Assembly (NCBI RefSeq): GCF_007830055.1
Contig: NZ_VLLE01000005.1
Location: 372,001 to 436,000 of the forward strand
DNA length: 64,000 bases
Source: Lacibacter cauensis
GTDB lineage: Bacteria; Bacteroidota; Bacteroidia; Chitinophagales; Chitinophagaceae
Reading direction: 5' to 3'
A program made the position numbers and the translations under genes. This document shows, one piece after another, positions 1 to 7,661 of the stretch. The notes under the pieces were generated by a model. That model made no database searches and had not been told where the DNA came from. It was given only the letters and a program-made list of their open reading frames with translations. The first letter of the stretch is position 1. Every line of letters begins with the position of its first letter.

Positions 1-912
1 CTGCAAAACAGGCAACAGAGTGGACAGTCGGTGTATTGGTTTTTTATCAAGCGGATGCTTTGGTTATTTGTATTTGCATTTGTAAACACACTTTTTTTTG
101 GCGGTGATATATTGAACGATTATGCGTTGATGGGTTTGCTGCTGTTGCTTTTTTACAAATGTTCTGTAAGAATGTTGTTTGTATTAGCTGCATGCGTATT
201 GCTGTTAACACCTTTGCTGCATGCTTATTTAGGCCGGCTGCATGTGCTGTTTTCTCCAAAAAGCCGGGATCTTTTTTATTCGTTCTACGATCGTAATACG
301 TTCGAAGATCATATCAAGGCCAATGTTGTGATGCGGTACAAATGGATGCTGCGGTTAAGTTATTCGGTTATACTGCACCTTATACAGTTGGGCTGTTTTT
401 TATTGGGTATGGCATTGCACAGGAGTCATTTTTTTGAGCAACTTAGCCGTTATTTGAAACGGGTTAAACAACTTTTCCTGTTCAGTTTTATTCTTTCTGT
501 TGCCATCTATATGCTGCAGTTTTTGATCGAAAAAAGCGAATGGACATTCAACAGTTATTACAATCTCTATTACCCACAGATACTTGTTATTATGTGTTTT
601 ACCACTACGGGTATTATCTGGTTGTATGCTACAGGTAAAGCAAAAGTTGTTTTTGCTGCTTTAGCAATAACCGGAAAAATGACACTTACGAGTTATATGC
701 TGCAGAATATGCTGGCCTTCTTTTTCTTCATTTTGCTAAAACCCAACTGGAGTTTACAAAGCTATTTTCTTGCCGGGTTAGTAATTTATCTGCTGCAGGT
801 AGCCGCCAGTAAATGGTGGCTCAGTCAATACCAATATGGTTTGGCCGAATGGCTGTGGCGCTGCTTAAGCTATGGCCGGATGTTTCCGTTGAAGAAAAAG
901 GAGAGAGGATGA
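1..912 (+). CDS. DUF418 domain membrane protein, 5' end cut by window
   Basis: The reading frame is open from base 1, so the N-terminus lies outside the window; the GTG at 31 is internal. The visible 303 codons are strongly hydrophobic, with about six membrane segments. Near the C-terminus is a Gly-Lys-Met-Thr-Leu-Thr-Ser-Tyr motif followed by a Leu-Gln-Asn and a Phe-rich helix, which is the hallmark of the DUF418 (YeiB-like) family of inner-membrane proteins. Family members are thought to handle small molecules or acyl transfer at the membrane, but their biochemical role is not established. A short spacer separates it from the VOC gene downstream. The family call is fairly secure; function is unknown. 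Confidence 0.75.
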   Translation: MQNRQQSGQSVYWFFIKRMLWLFVFAFVNTLFFGGDILNDYALMGLLLLLFYKCSVRMLFVLAACVLLLTPLLHAYLGRLHVLFSPKSRDLFYSFYDRNTFEDHIKANVVMRYKWMLRLSYSVILHLIQLGCFLLGMALHRSHFFEQLSRYLKRVKQLFLFSFILSVAIYMLQFLIEKSEWTFNSYYNLYYPQILVIMCFTTTGIIWLYATGKAKVVFAALAITGKMTLTSYMLQNMLAFFFFILLKPNWSLQSYFLAGLVIYLLQVAASKWWLSQYQYGLAEWLWRCLSYGRMFPLKKKERG

Positions 913-1098
913 AGCAAAAGTTATATACTCATGAAGCGACGATAAACAGATACGGTTGTTGGTACTTTTTTGCAGAGAAAGTTTGTTATGGGTATTGTCG
1001 CAATCGGCCTTGTTTTTGTCGCCGGTACACCTTGTGGCAGCTGCAGTAAAGCTGTAGGTTTGGGAAATAATCAAAGTAGTTATCTTAAAACAAGCATC

Positions 1099-1530
1099 AT
1101 GGCACAAATCAATCCTTACATCCATTTTAACGGCAATGCCGAAGAAGCGTTTACATTTTACAAATCGGTTTTTGGCGGCGAGTTTGCAACCGTAACCCGT
1201 TTTAAAGATATGGGTTTCGAAAATCTGCCTATTGGCGAAGAGGAAGCAAACAACCTTATGCATATTGCATTGCCTATCGGCAACAACAGTATGTTGATGG
1301 GAAGTGATACCCCTTCCTTTATGGGCAAGCATAACGAACAGGAGAACAGGAGTAAAATTTCAATTATGGCAGAAAGCAAAGAGGAAGCAGATCAGCTGTT
1401 CAATGGTCTTTCTGCCGGCGGACAAGTTGAAATGGCGATGGCCGATAGTCCTTGGGGTTCGTATTTTGGCATGTTCAGAGATAAATACGGCATTGAATGG
1501 ATGATCAATTACGATCAGCAACCACGTTAA
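1099..1530 (+). CDS. VOC family protein (PhnB / glyoxalase-like)
   Basis: This 143-residue protein has the single-domain VOC/PhnB pattern: an N-terminal beta strand ending in Ile-His-Phe-Asn-Gly-Asn-Ala, a helix with Ala-Phe-Thr-Phe-Tyr-Lys-Ser-Val-Phe-Gly-Gly, and a C-terminal Pro-Trp-Gly-Ser-Tyr-Phe-Gly followed by Lys-Tyr-Gly-Ile-Glu-Trp. Such proteins dimerise into a metal-binding barrel, but substrates vary and none can be named here. I chose the ATG at 1099 because the family starts with Met-Ala-Gln-Ile-Asn-Pro-Tyr; the frame extends 43 codons further 5', but that extension does not match the family. A TATCTTAA element lies at 1081-1088, at the spacing seen for other promoters in the window. 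Confidence 0.85.
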   Translation: MAQINPYIHFNGNAEEAFTFYKSVFGGEFATVTRFKDMGFENLPIGEEEANNLMHIALPIGNNSMLMGSDTPSFMGKHNEQENRSKISIMAESKEEADQLFNGLSAGGQVEMAMADSPWGSYFGMFRDKYGIEWMINYDQQPR

Positions 1531-1555
1531 TTCATCCGCAACAACAAGTTGCTAT

Positions 1556-1593
1556 ACATACAAAAGCCTTCCAACCGGAAGGCTTTTGTATGT
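1556..1593. terminator. Bidirectional terminator hairpin
   Basis: A perfect 17-bp stem (1556-1572 with 1577-1593) and an AACC loop lies between the convergent VOC and OmpA genes. The stem carries A-rich and T-rich arms, so it can serve both strands. Confidence 0.85.
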
Positions 1594-1609
1594 TCTATTG
1601 TAGGATGAA

Positions 1610-3022
1610 TTAATAATCCACTTTCATTTCAACCCTGCGGTTGGCAGCTCTGCCTTTTGCAGTTTTATTGCTGGCAATGGGTTGTGTATCGCCATAGCCT
1701 TTGTACATAATACGGTCGGCAGCAATACCCTTGCTGATGAAGTAATCGGCAACAGCTTTCGCTCTGCGTTCGCTCCACATCAGGTTACGGTCTGGAGTAC
1801 CAAGGTTATCAGCATGTGCACTGATGCTGAGTTTAAGTGATGGGTTCTGTTGCAGCACGGTTACCACTTCGTTCAGTGAAGCATATGATTTTTTCAGGAT
1901 CACATCACTCGCAAACTGGAAGAAAATATTCTTTGCTGCAAACTCGATCTTCTGTTTTACTTCCTGTTTAATTTCAGGACAACCATTGTTGGCAAGAATA
2001 CCGGCTTCGTTGGGGCATTTATCCTGCTCATCATTTACACCATCCTTGTCGCTGTCGGGTATGGGGCAGCCATTGTAACGTTGCAGGCCTGCCACATCTT
2101 TACATTGGTCATCTTTATCAGCAACAGCATCATTATCACTATCCGGACAACCATTGAGTGTTCCTTTATCGTTCGGGCATTGATCGTCTTTATCTGCCAC
2201 GCCATCGTTATCACTATCCGGGCAACCGTTCAGGGTTCCTTTATCGTTCGGGCATTTGTCATCCTTATCAGCAACACCATCTCCATCCGAATCAGGACAA
2301 CCATTGACGGTGCCTTTTACGGCCGGGCATAAGTCGTTTGCATCTGCAAATCCATCACCGTCAGCATCCGGCGGCAACACCGGTTCAACAGGTATGGGAT
2401 CAACAGGAATATCTTTTACTTTCTTTTTGCCAAATGGAAAATCCTGCGCAAAGCTGATGCTGTAATGCAGGTAATCGTTGTTGATGCCACTGCTTATTTT
2501 TTTACGCCATTGCGCCTGCGTAAACAGGTAAGCACCTTGTTTAAAACGAAATTGCAAGCCTGCACCAAGTGGTGCGTAAATAGCAAACTGCCCCGGAAAA
2601 TAACCCATGCCAATACCTGCGGTTAAAAATGGATTAACGGGCGATGTTTCTTTGAATGCACGTAGATGCAGCAGCCCATCGAGCTGGGTAGAAAAACCAG
2701 CCTGGCCAATGGTATCATCTTTTACAAAGTTGGAAGGGAAGTTGGAAAAAGTTCCGGTGAGGTTGCCCGAAAAATCGAGTTTATCGGTTAAGCCACGCCA
2801 GTAACTTACACCAATGCACAGCGACATGCGGCCTGCTTTGTGCCAATCGTTGCGGTTAAATGTTTTGTTTGATGCGGAATCTTTAATGTAGCCCGGTAAT
2901 TCGTAATCGGAAAGACTGATGTTGTACGACAGCAGTTCCTGTTTCTTGGATGTTGGTTGTTGGGCATCTGCACTAATTACAAACAGTAAGAGCGCAGCAG
3001 TTAGTAAAAGGGTTTGGTTCAT
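1610..3022 (-). CDS. OmpA family outer-membrane protein with thrombospondin type 3 repeats
   Basis: The 470-residue product begins with a signal peptide (to about residue 20, ending Ala-Asp-Ala-Gln). A beta-rich barrel-like segment follows (about 30-200), then a Pro-rich linker, about five calcium-binding TSP3 repeats of the type Asp-x-Asp-x-Asp-Gly-Val-Ala-Asp-x-x-Asp-x-Cys-Pro (about 210-340), and a C-terminal OmpA peptidoglycan-binding domain ending in the Asn-Arg-Arg-Val-Glu-Met box. This is a common Bacteroidota architecture that anchors the outer membrane to the cell wall. The ATG at 3022 is preferred to an in-frame TTG at 3031 because it starts directly at the signal peptide. It converges on the VOC gene across a shared terminator. 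Confidence 0.92.
   Translation of the reverse strand: MNQTLLLTAALLLFVISADAQQPTSKKQELLSYNISLSDYELPGYIKDSASNKTFNRNDWHKAGRMSLCIGVSYWRGLTDKLDFSGNLTGTFSNFPSNFVKDDTIGQAGFSTQLDGLLHLRAFKETSPVNPFLTAGIGMGYFPGQFAIYAPLGAGLQFRFKQGAYLFTQAQWRKKISSGINNDYLHYSISFAQDFPFGKKKVKDIPVDPIPVEPVLPPDADGDGFADANDLCPAVKGTVNGCPDSDGDGVADKDDKCPNDKGTLNGCPDSDNDGVADKDDQCPNDKGTLNGCPDSDNDAVADKDDQCKDVAGLQRYNGCPIPDSDKDGVNDEQDKCPNEAGILANNGCPEIKQEVKQKIEFAAKNIFFQFASDVILKKSYASLNEVVTVLQQNPSLKLSISAHADNLGTPDRNLMWSERRAKAVADYFISKGIAADRIMYKGYGDTQPIASNKTAKGRAANRRVEMKVDY
2090..2330 (-). repeat. In-frame 75-bp tandem repeats encoding TSP3 units
   Basis: Within the OmpA gene, units of about 25 codons (Cys-Pro-Asp-Ser-Asp-x-Asp-Gly-Val-Ala-Asp-Lys-Asp-Asp) recur with high DNA identity, especially the two central ones. 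Boundaries are approximate. High DNA identity suggests recent duplication or gene conversion. Confidence 0.65.
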
Positions 3023-3190
3023 AGAAATCAATTAACTGCTAAATTAACGTTCCGTTGCCGATTATGGTATAAAATCAGTTTGTTTTTGTGTGTAAATCAG
3101 GAGTTTTTTTATAGGAATTGTCAATTTGCTAACGTACATTTAAGTAGCTCTTTGATGAAATATTATTCCTCACTTTTAAAACTGTTTCCC

Positions 3191-3568
3191 ATGGTTTCAA
3201 CAGACACAACACAGCTCAACAGGGAATGCAGCTCCTGGAGGGAGCAACTGCGTTCCTACCGTAACGAAATGAGTCAACTGAGAGATCAGCTGCAACTCAT
3301 GGCCAGCGGAGAAAAAGACAAAGATGTCCTTACCGAAGTGGAACATTATCACAACCAATTTTACATTCAGCAGATCAATATCCACGATCTGAAACAAGCC
3401 ATTAAATCGCACGACCGGCGATTGCAAATGGAAGAAATGCGACCGGCAGGTCAACCATCTCCCGAAACACTACAGGAGCACGAAGAACTGCACGACCAGT
3501 ACGAAGTGTTAGAACACACACTCAACGAACTGCGTAGTGAGTTTATGCATTTTATGGCGAAGGCATAA
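3191..3568 (+). CDS. Small coiled-coil protein, paralogue of the 37.8-38.2 kb gene
   Basis: The family is unknown to me. The 125-residue protein is highly charged and predicted to be almost entirely helical or coiled-coil, with no signal peptide and no cysteine in the C-terminal two thirds. It aligns by eye over its full length with the minus-strand gene at 37783-38163: Val-Glu-His-Tyr-His-Asn-Gln-Phe-Tyr-Ile-Gln corresponds to Val-Glu-His-Phe-Gln-Asn-Gln-Phe-Ile-Ile-Gln, and Leu-Asn-Glu-Leu-Arg-Ser-Glu-Phe to Ile-Asn-Glu-Leu-Arg-Asp-Glu-Phe near the C-terminus. That match supports the ATG at 3191 (125 against 126 residues) over the in-frame ATG at 3155. It is transcribed ahead of the EF-G paralogue, separated by 133 bases. 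Confidence 0.75.
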   Translation: MVSTDTTQLNRECSSWREQLRSYRNEMSQLRDQLQLMASGEKDKDVLTEVEHYHNQFYIQQINIHDLKQAIKSHDRRLQMEEMRPAGQPSPETLQEHEELHDQYEVLEHTLNELRSEFMHFMAKA

Positions 3569-3701
3569 CTGCAGTTTATTTGTAAAAGAACACCTCACTC
3601 TTCCCTTTCAGTCACCCTTCAATTCTATCTGTATCCATCTGTAGATCTTCCTGCAGCACCATGCGGGCAGGATATTATTTACATTATAAAAATTGAATGT
3701 T

Positions 3702-5840
3702 ATGGCAGACTTTGATACCTCACATGTAAAAAACATTGTCTTGCTGGGCCATGCCGGCTCCGGTAAGACAACATTAGCGGAAAGCATGCTGTATGAAGCA
3801 GGCATTATTAACCGCCGTGGCACTATTGCCGAACGCAATACTGTTGCCGATTACCACGAACTGGAGCAGGAGAGAGGCAACTCCGTTTTTTCGAAGTTAT
3901 TACACAGCAAATGGCGTGGTTATAAAATCAACATTCTTGATACGCCGGGTTACGACGATTTTGCAGGCGAAGTTATCAGTGCGCTTCGTGTAGCTGATAC
4001 CGGTGTAATGTTATTGAATGCAGCACATGGTGTAGAAGTAGGAACAGACATTATTTGGGAGTATACCGAAGAGTTTAAAACCCCAATGATTTTTGCGGTA
4101 AACAAACTGGATGAAGAAACCGCCGATTTTGATAAAACAGTTGCCGAAGCCAAAGCGCATTTTGGATCGAATATCACCGTGGTACAATATCCACGTCAGC
4201 AAGGAGCAGGCTTTCATGAAATTATTGATGTACTCCGCATGACGATGTACAAGTTTAAAGATGGTGGTGGTAAACCGGAGAAATTAGCCATACCGGATGA
4301 TGAAAAAGAAAAGGCCGATCTGCTGCACAAAGAATTGATTGAAGCCGTTGCAGGAAATGATGAAACACTGATGGAGAAGTACTTCGATAAAGGCGAACTG
4401 GATGAAGATGAAATTAAAGAAGGCATGAAAAAAGCCATGATTCATCACGATCTGTTTCCGCTGTTCTGTTTGTCTGCCGAACGTAATATGGGAAGCGGAC
4501 GATTGATGGGCTTTATCGATAATGTTTGTCCCAGTGCAAATGAAATGCCGCCGCAAACAACCAAAGCTGGCAATACCTTGCCATGCGATGCGAATGGAGC
4601 CGCCTGCATATTTGTATTTAAAACAGTAACCGAGCAACATGTTGGTGAACTGTCGTTCTTTAAAGTATATAGCGGTACAATTAAAACAGGCATGGAGCTG
4701 GTAAACGAAAACACTGGTGTAAGCGAAAAAATAAATCAACTGTTTGTGGTTGAAGGCAACAAGCGTACTCCTGTAAACGAGTTGGTTGCGGGCGATATTG
4801 GCGCAACATTGAAGCTGAAGAACACGCATGTCAACAATACCCTGCACGAAAGAGGTAAGGATATGGAATTGATGCCGATTGTTTTTCCTGCATCCAATCT
4901 TACCATGGCAATTGAAAGCACTAAGAAAGGTGAAGAAGAAAAGCTGGCAGCTGCCTTACACGAACTACGTAACGAAGATGCTACGTTTAAAGTAGAAGTA
5001 TCGCCTGAGTTGAAACAAACGCTTATCCATTGCCAGGGCGATATGCATTTGGCTGTTGCTAAATGGAAAATTGAAAACCTGCATAAACTTGATGTGAAGT
5101 TTACACGGCCACGCATACCTTTCAGAGAAACTATTCGCAAGAGTGCAGAAAGCATGTATCGGCATAAAAAGCAAAGTGGTGGCAGCGGCCAGTTTGGTGA
5201 AGTGCATTTGCGCATTGAGCCCTGGTACGAAGGAATGCCCGAGCCCGATGGTTTAAACGTACGTGGTAAAGAAACACATGCTTTGCCTTGGGGCGGTAAG
5301 CTGGTGTATTATAACTGTATCGTTGGTGGAGCTATTGATCAGCGTTTTCTTCCATCTATTCTCAAAGGTGTAATGGAAAAAATGCAGGAAGGTCCGTTAA
5401 CGGGCTCGTTCGTGCGTGATGTACGTGTAAGTGTGTTCGATGGAAAAATGCATGCGGTTGACAGTAACGATATCTCATTTAAAATTGCCGGACTGCAGGC
5501 ATTTCGCCAGGCATTTCAACAGGCCGATCCGCAATTGCTGGAACCCATGTATCATGTAGAAGTATTGTGTCCTGAAGATTTAACCGGTGCTGTTATCGGC
5601 GATCTGCAAACACGCCGTGCAATGGTGGAAGGCATGGATACCGAAGGTCATTTTACCAAAGTGATAGCGAAAGTGCCCTTGGCCGAAATGCAGGATTACA
5701 GCAGCAACCTGCGTTCGTTTACACAAGGCCGTGCAAAATTCCGGATGCATTTCCTGGATTATGAAGCAGTGCCATTTGAAGTACAACGTAAACTGGCTGA
5801 TGATTACAGCAAAGTAGCGAAGGAAGAGGTGATGGCTTAA
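3702..5840 (+). CDS. Elongation factor G-like GTPase (EF-G paralogue)
   Basis: The 712-residue protein has full EF-G length: a G domain with P-loop Gly-His-Ala-Gly-Ser-Gly-Lys-Thr-Thr (residues 16-24), Asp-Thr-Pro-Gly-Tyr (80-84) and Asn-Lys-Leu-Asp (134-137), then domain II, domain III, an S5-like domain IV with Gly-Gly-Ser-Gly-Gln-Phe-Gly-Glu-Val, and the C-terminal elongation-factor domain. Canonical EF-G catalyses ribosomal translocation. Here the catalytic loop reads Pro-Gly-Tyr rather than Pro-Gly-His, and the switch I Thr region reads Glu-Arg-Gly-Asn-Ser-Val. The P-loop is also of the Gly-Ser-Gly type. These mark it as an EF-G2-type paralogue rather than the housekeeping fusA beside the ribosomal genes. 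The ATG at 3702 is chosen over a TTG at 3693. Confidence 0.88.
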   Translation: MADFDTSHVKNIVLLGHAGSGKTTLAESMLYEAGIINRRGTIAERNTVADYHELEQERGNSVFSKLLHSKWRGYKINILDTPGYDDFAGEVISALRVADTGVMLLNAAHGVEVGTDIIWEYTEEFKTPMIFAVNKLDEETADFDKTVAEAKAHFGSNITVVQYPRQQGAGFHEIIDVLRMTMYKFKDGGGKPEKLAIPDDEKEKADLLHKELIEAVAGNDETLMEKYFDKGELDEDEIKEGMKKAMIHHDLFPLFCLSAERNMGSGRLMGFIDNVCPSANEMPPQTTKAGNTLPCDANGAACIFVFKTVTEQHVGELSFFKVYSGTIKTGMELVNENTGVSEKINQLFVVEGNKRTPVNELVAGDIGATLKLKNTHVNNTLHERGKDMELMPIVFPASNLTMAIESTKKGEEEKLAAALHELRNEDATFKVEVSPELKQTLIHCQGDMHLAVAKWKIENLHKLDVKFTRPRIPFRETIRKSAESMYRHKKQSGGSGQFGEVHLRIEPWYEGMPEPDGLNVRGKETHALPWGGKLVYYNCIVGGAIDQRFLPSILKGVMEKMQEGPLTGSFVRDVRVSVFDGKMHAVDSNDISFKIAGLQAFRQAFQQADPQLLEPMYHVEVLCPEDLTGAVIGDLQTRRAMVEGMDTEGHFTKVIAKVPLAEMQDYSSNLRSFTQGRAKFRMHFLDYEAVPFEVQRKLADDYSKVAKEEVMA

Positions 5841-5855
5841 CACATCATACAACTC

Positions 5856-5888
5856 AAAAAAATCCTGCCCAACGGGCAGGATTTTTTT
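5856..5888. terminator. Bidirectional terminator hairpin
   Basis: A perfect 15-bp stem (5856-5870 with 5874-5888) with an AAC loop, flanked by an A-run and a T-run, lies between the convergent EF-G paralogue and dodecin genes. Confidence 0.88.
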
Positions 5889-6088
5889 TACTCAATCCGG
5901 AACGATATTTTACAAACGCATCCGAAGGTTGTAACCTGTCCGTCTTTTACATGTGCTTTAATATCCTGTACATAAACCGAATCGATATTGCGAACGGTTT
6001 TCGATGCTTCGGCAACTGCCTGCCGTATAGCATCATCAATTCCTTTTTCTGAAGATGCAATCACTTCAATAATTTTTACTATTGGCAT
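5888..6088 (-). CDS. Dodecin family protein
   Basis: The 66-residue protein matches dodecin in length and layout: an N-terminal strand Val-Lys-Ile-Ile-Glu-Val, a helix with Ala-Ile-Arg-Gln-Ala-Val-Ala-Glu-Ala-Ser-Lys-Thr-Val-Arg-Asn, and two strands ending Lys-Ile-Ser-Phe-Arg-Ile-Glu. Dodecins form hollow 12-mers that store flavins or related ligands. By eye alignment, the aromatic position that stacks on flavin (Trp in flavin-binding dodecins) is Ser37 here, and the Gln that contacts the isoalloxazine is Gly56. Ligand binding may therefore differ. The stop codon touches the shared terminator. Confidence 0.88.
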   Translation of the reverse strand: MPIVKIIEVIASSEKGIDDAIRQAVAEASKTVRNIDSVYVQDIKAHVKDGQVTTFGCVCKISFRIE

Positions 6089-6486
6089 TGTCTTGTGTTT
6101 TAAAATGTTCAGGAAAATTGTTAACGCTGTTAAATTACTCTTTGCAGCCGTCGTTTACAAACAGTTGCATGTTTAACGTATTCTTTATCTGAGTTTTTGT
6201 AGTGAGGTAAATTTTGATACTAAGTACAACTACTTAGATTCGGAAAAAAGTCGGATAGAATGAGAGGGATTGCGTCAATACATACGTCTTAAGTGTGAAC
6301 TTTGTATTGGAGTCTAAGCATGTCTTAATCGGCGACGATATTCTGTTTTGCCGGAACCCGAATCAGCAAACTGTTTATTAGAGATAAGTGTAATCATTTG
6401 TTTTTTGAAATACAACAAATGGTTGAAATCTATTTTATCAGAACCCGGCGTAAATGGATTTATCCGTAAACGCATAAAAATAAATT
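6089..6486. other. 398-base intergenic region between dodecin and GAF genes
   Basis: No plausible gene is seen on either strand. It must hold the divergent promoters of the dodecin (minus) and GAF (plus) genes. The only structure I see is a short inverted repeat at 6220-6237. Confidence 0.6.
6220..6237. repeat. Short perfect inverted repeat, possible operator
   Basis: CTAAGTA and TACTTAG flank a CAAC spacer. The arms are perfectly complementary over 7 bp. It could be a dimeric regulator site or chance in AT-rich DNA. Confidence 0.35.
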
Positions 6487-7641
6487 ATGGTTATTGCAGA
6501 ATTACCCAGATTGGAAGATGTACGATTAGCAGAGCTTGAAATGTACAACCTGCTGGATACAGCACCAGAGAAAGAGTTTGACGAATTGCGAGAGTTGGCT
6601 GCAGAAATTTGTAATTGTCCTGTATCGTTGATTACTTTAATTGATAAAGACCGGCAATGGTTTAAATCAAAACAGAATATTGACGAAACAGAAACTCCCC
6701 GTGATGTTGCATTTTGTGCACATGCTATACTTAGTAACGAAGTAATGATTGTGGAAGATGCTGCGAAAGATGTCCGTTTTTTTGATAATCCTCTTGTAAC
6801 AGGTCCCTTAAATATCCGGTTTTATGCAGGCGCCCCGATTGTATCGCCAGCCGGGCATAACCTGGGTACAATTTGTGTTATTGATCAACAACCAAGGGTA
6901 CTAACCAAGCAACAGGAACGGGCATTAACGATTCTGTCGCACCAGGTAACCCAATTGCTGGAGCTGCGGTTGAAATCGAATCTGATTTTGAAGCGGGCAA
7001 AAGATTTGATTGCACTGAATGAGGAATCTGCAACGGCGCTCATTAAACAAAAAGATGAGGAGAGTTTGTTTGTTGCAAAACAACTGCATGAAAATATTGC
7101 ACAAGACCTTGCAACTGTTCGTCTTTACCTGAATATGCTGCAAACGGATGGAGCAAAACAGAGCGATCTTATTACTGTTGCTGAAAAAGCGCTTTCGCAG
7201 GCTTTGGCTAATGTAAAGGACTTGTCTTATGGTTTCAGCCCTACAACACTTGAAACGTCCGATCTGCATCAGTTATTAGAAAATCTTATTGCTACTCACC
7301 GTACTTCCGATACCACTATTAAGCTGGATGTAACAGGTTATATTTCTTTGGTATCTTTTTTACAAGCACTCAGCTGCACCCGTATTGTTGAAGCCTGGCT
7401 GGATGTTTTGTTTCAACAAAAAGATCTGCGTATTGTACATGTAAAGCTGGAAGTTGGTAGCGATATCCGTTTAACAATAATCGATGATGCCGGCAGACGT
7501 TCTTTTGAAGAAAGAGAAAAAGAACTTTTTATTCATTCATTGTATTACAGGGTTGTTGCATTGAATGGCCGTGTTCGCTTTGTTGAACCGGCAGAGGGGT
7601 TTAATGAACTGCATATTCTGTTGCCGCTATTGCAACAATAA
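6487..7641 (+). CDS. GAF domain protein with degenerate histidine-kinase half
   Basis: Residues about 15-160 form a GAF sensor domain (Leu-Leu-Asp-Thr-Ala-Pro-Glu-Lys-Glu-Phe-Asp-Glu start, Phe-Cys-Ala-His-Ala-Ile, Tyr-Ala-Gly-Ala-Pro-Ile and Gly-Thr-Ile-Cys-Val-Ile-Asp). After a short helix comes a HisKA_3-like segment with His201 in Gln-Leu-His-Glu-Asn-Ile-Ala-Gln-Asp-Leu. The C-terminal region occupies the place of an ATPase domain but lacks a clear N box; its G1-like motif reads Asp-Asp-Ala-Gly, without Asp-x-Gly-x-Gly. It may therefore bind a partner kinase or sense a ligand without phosphorylating. No response regulator is adjacent. Cytosolic; no membrane segment. Confidence 0.8.
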   Translation: MVIAELPRLEDVRLAELEMYNLLDTAPEKEFDELRELAAEICNCPVSLITLIDKDRQWFKSKQNIDETETPRDVAFCAHAILSNEVMIVEDAAKDVRFFDNPLVTGPLNIRFYAGAPIVSPAGHNLGTICVIDQQPRVLTKQQERALTILSHQVTQLLELRLKSNLILKRAKDLIALNEESATALIKQKDEESLFVAKQLHENIAQDLATVRLYLNMLQTDGAKQSDLITVAEKALSQALANVKDLSYGFSPTTLETSDLHQLLENLIATHRTSDTTIKLDVTGYISLVSFLQALSCTRIVEAWLDVLFQQKDLRIVHVKLEVGSDIRLTIIDDAGRRSFEEREKELFIHSLYYRVVALNGRVRFVEPAEGFNELHILLPLLQQ

Positions 7642-7661
7642 CAGCAATGTTCTGTTGCCGT

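Noticed and set aside
970..1098. 43-codon 5' extension of the VOC gene that resembles a signal peptide with several Cys
   Set aside because: VOC/PhnB proteins are cytosolic and begin at the Met-Ala-Gln-Ile-Asn-Pro start; a promoter-like element lies inside the extension.
2085..2335. Regular repeats that could be taken for a CRISPR array
   Set aside because: They are in-frame 25-codon TSP3 units of the OmpA gene; no conserved short repeats with unique spacers exist.
4284..4847. 187-codon frame on the minus strand inside the EF-G paralogue
   Set aside because: It lies fully antisense to a well-matched gene and has no family features.
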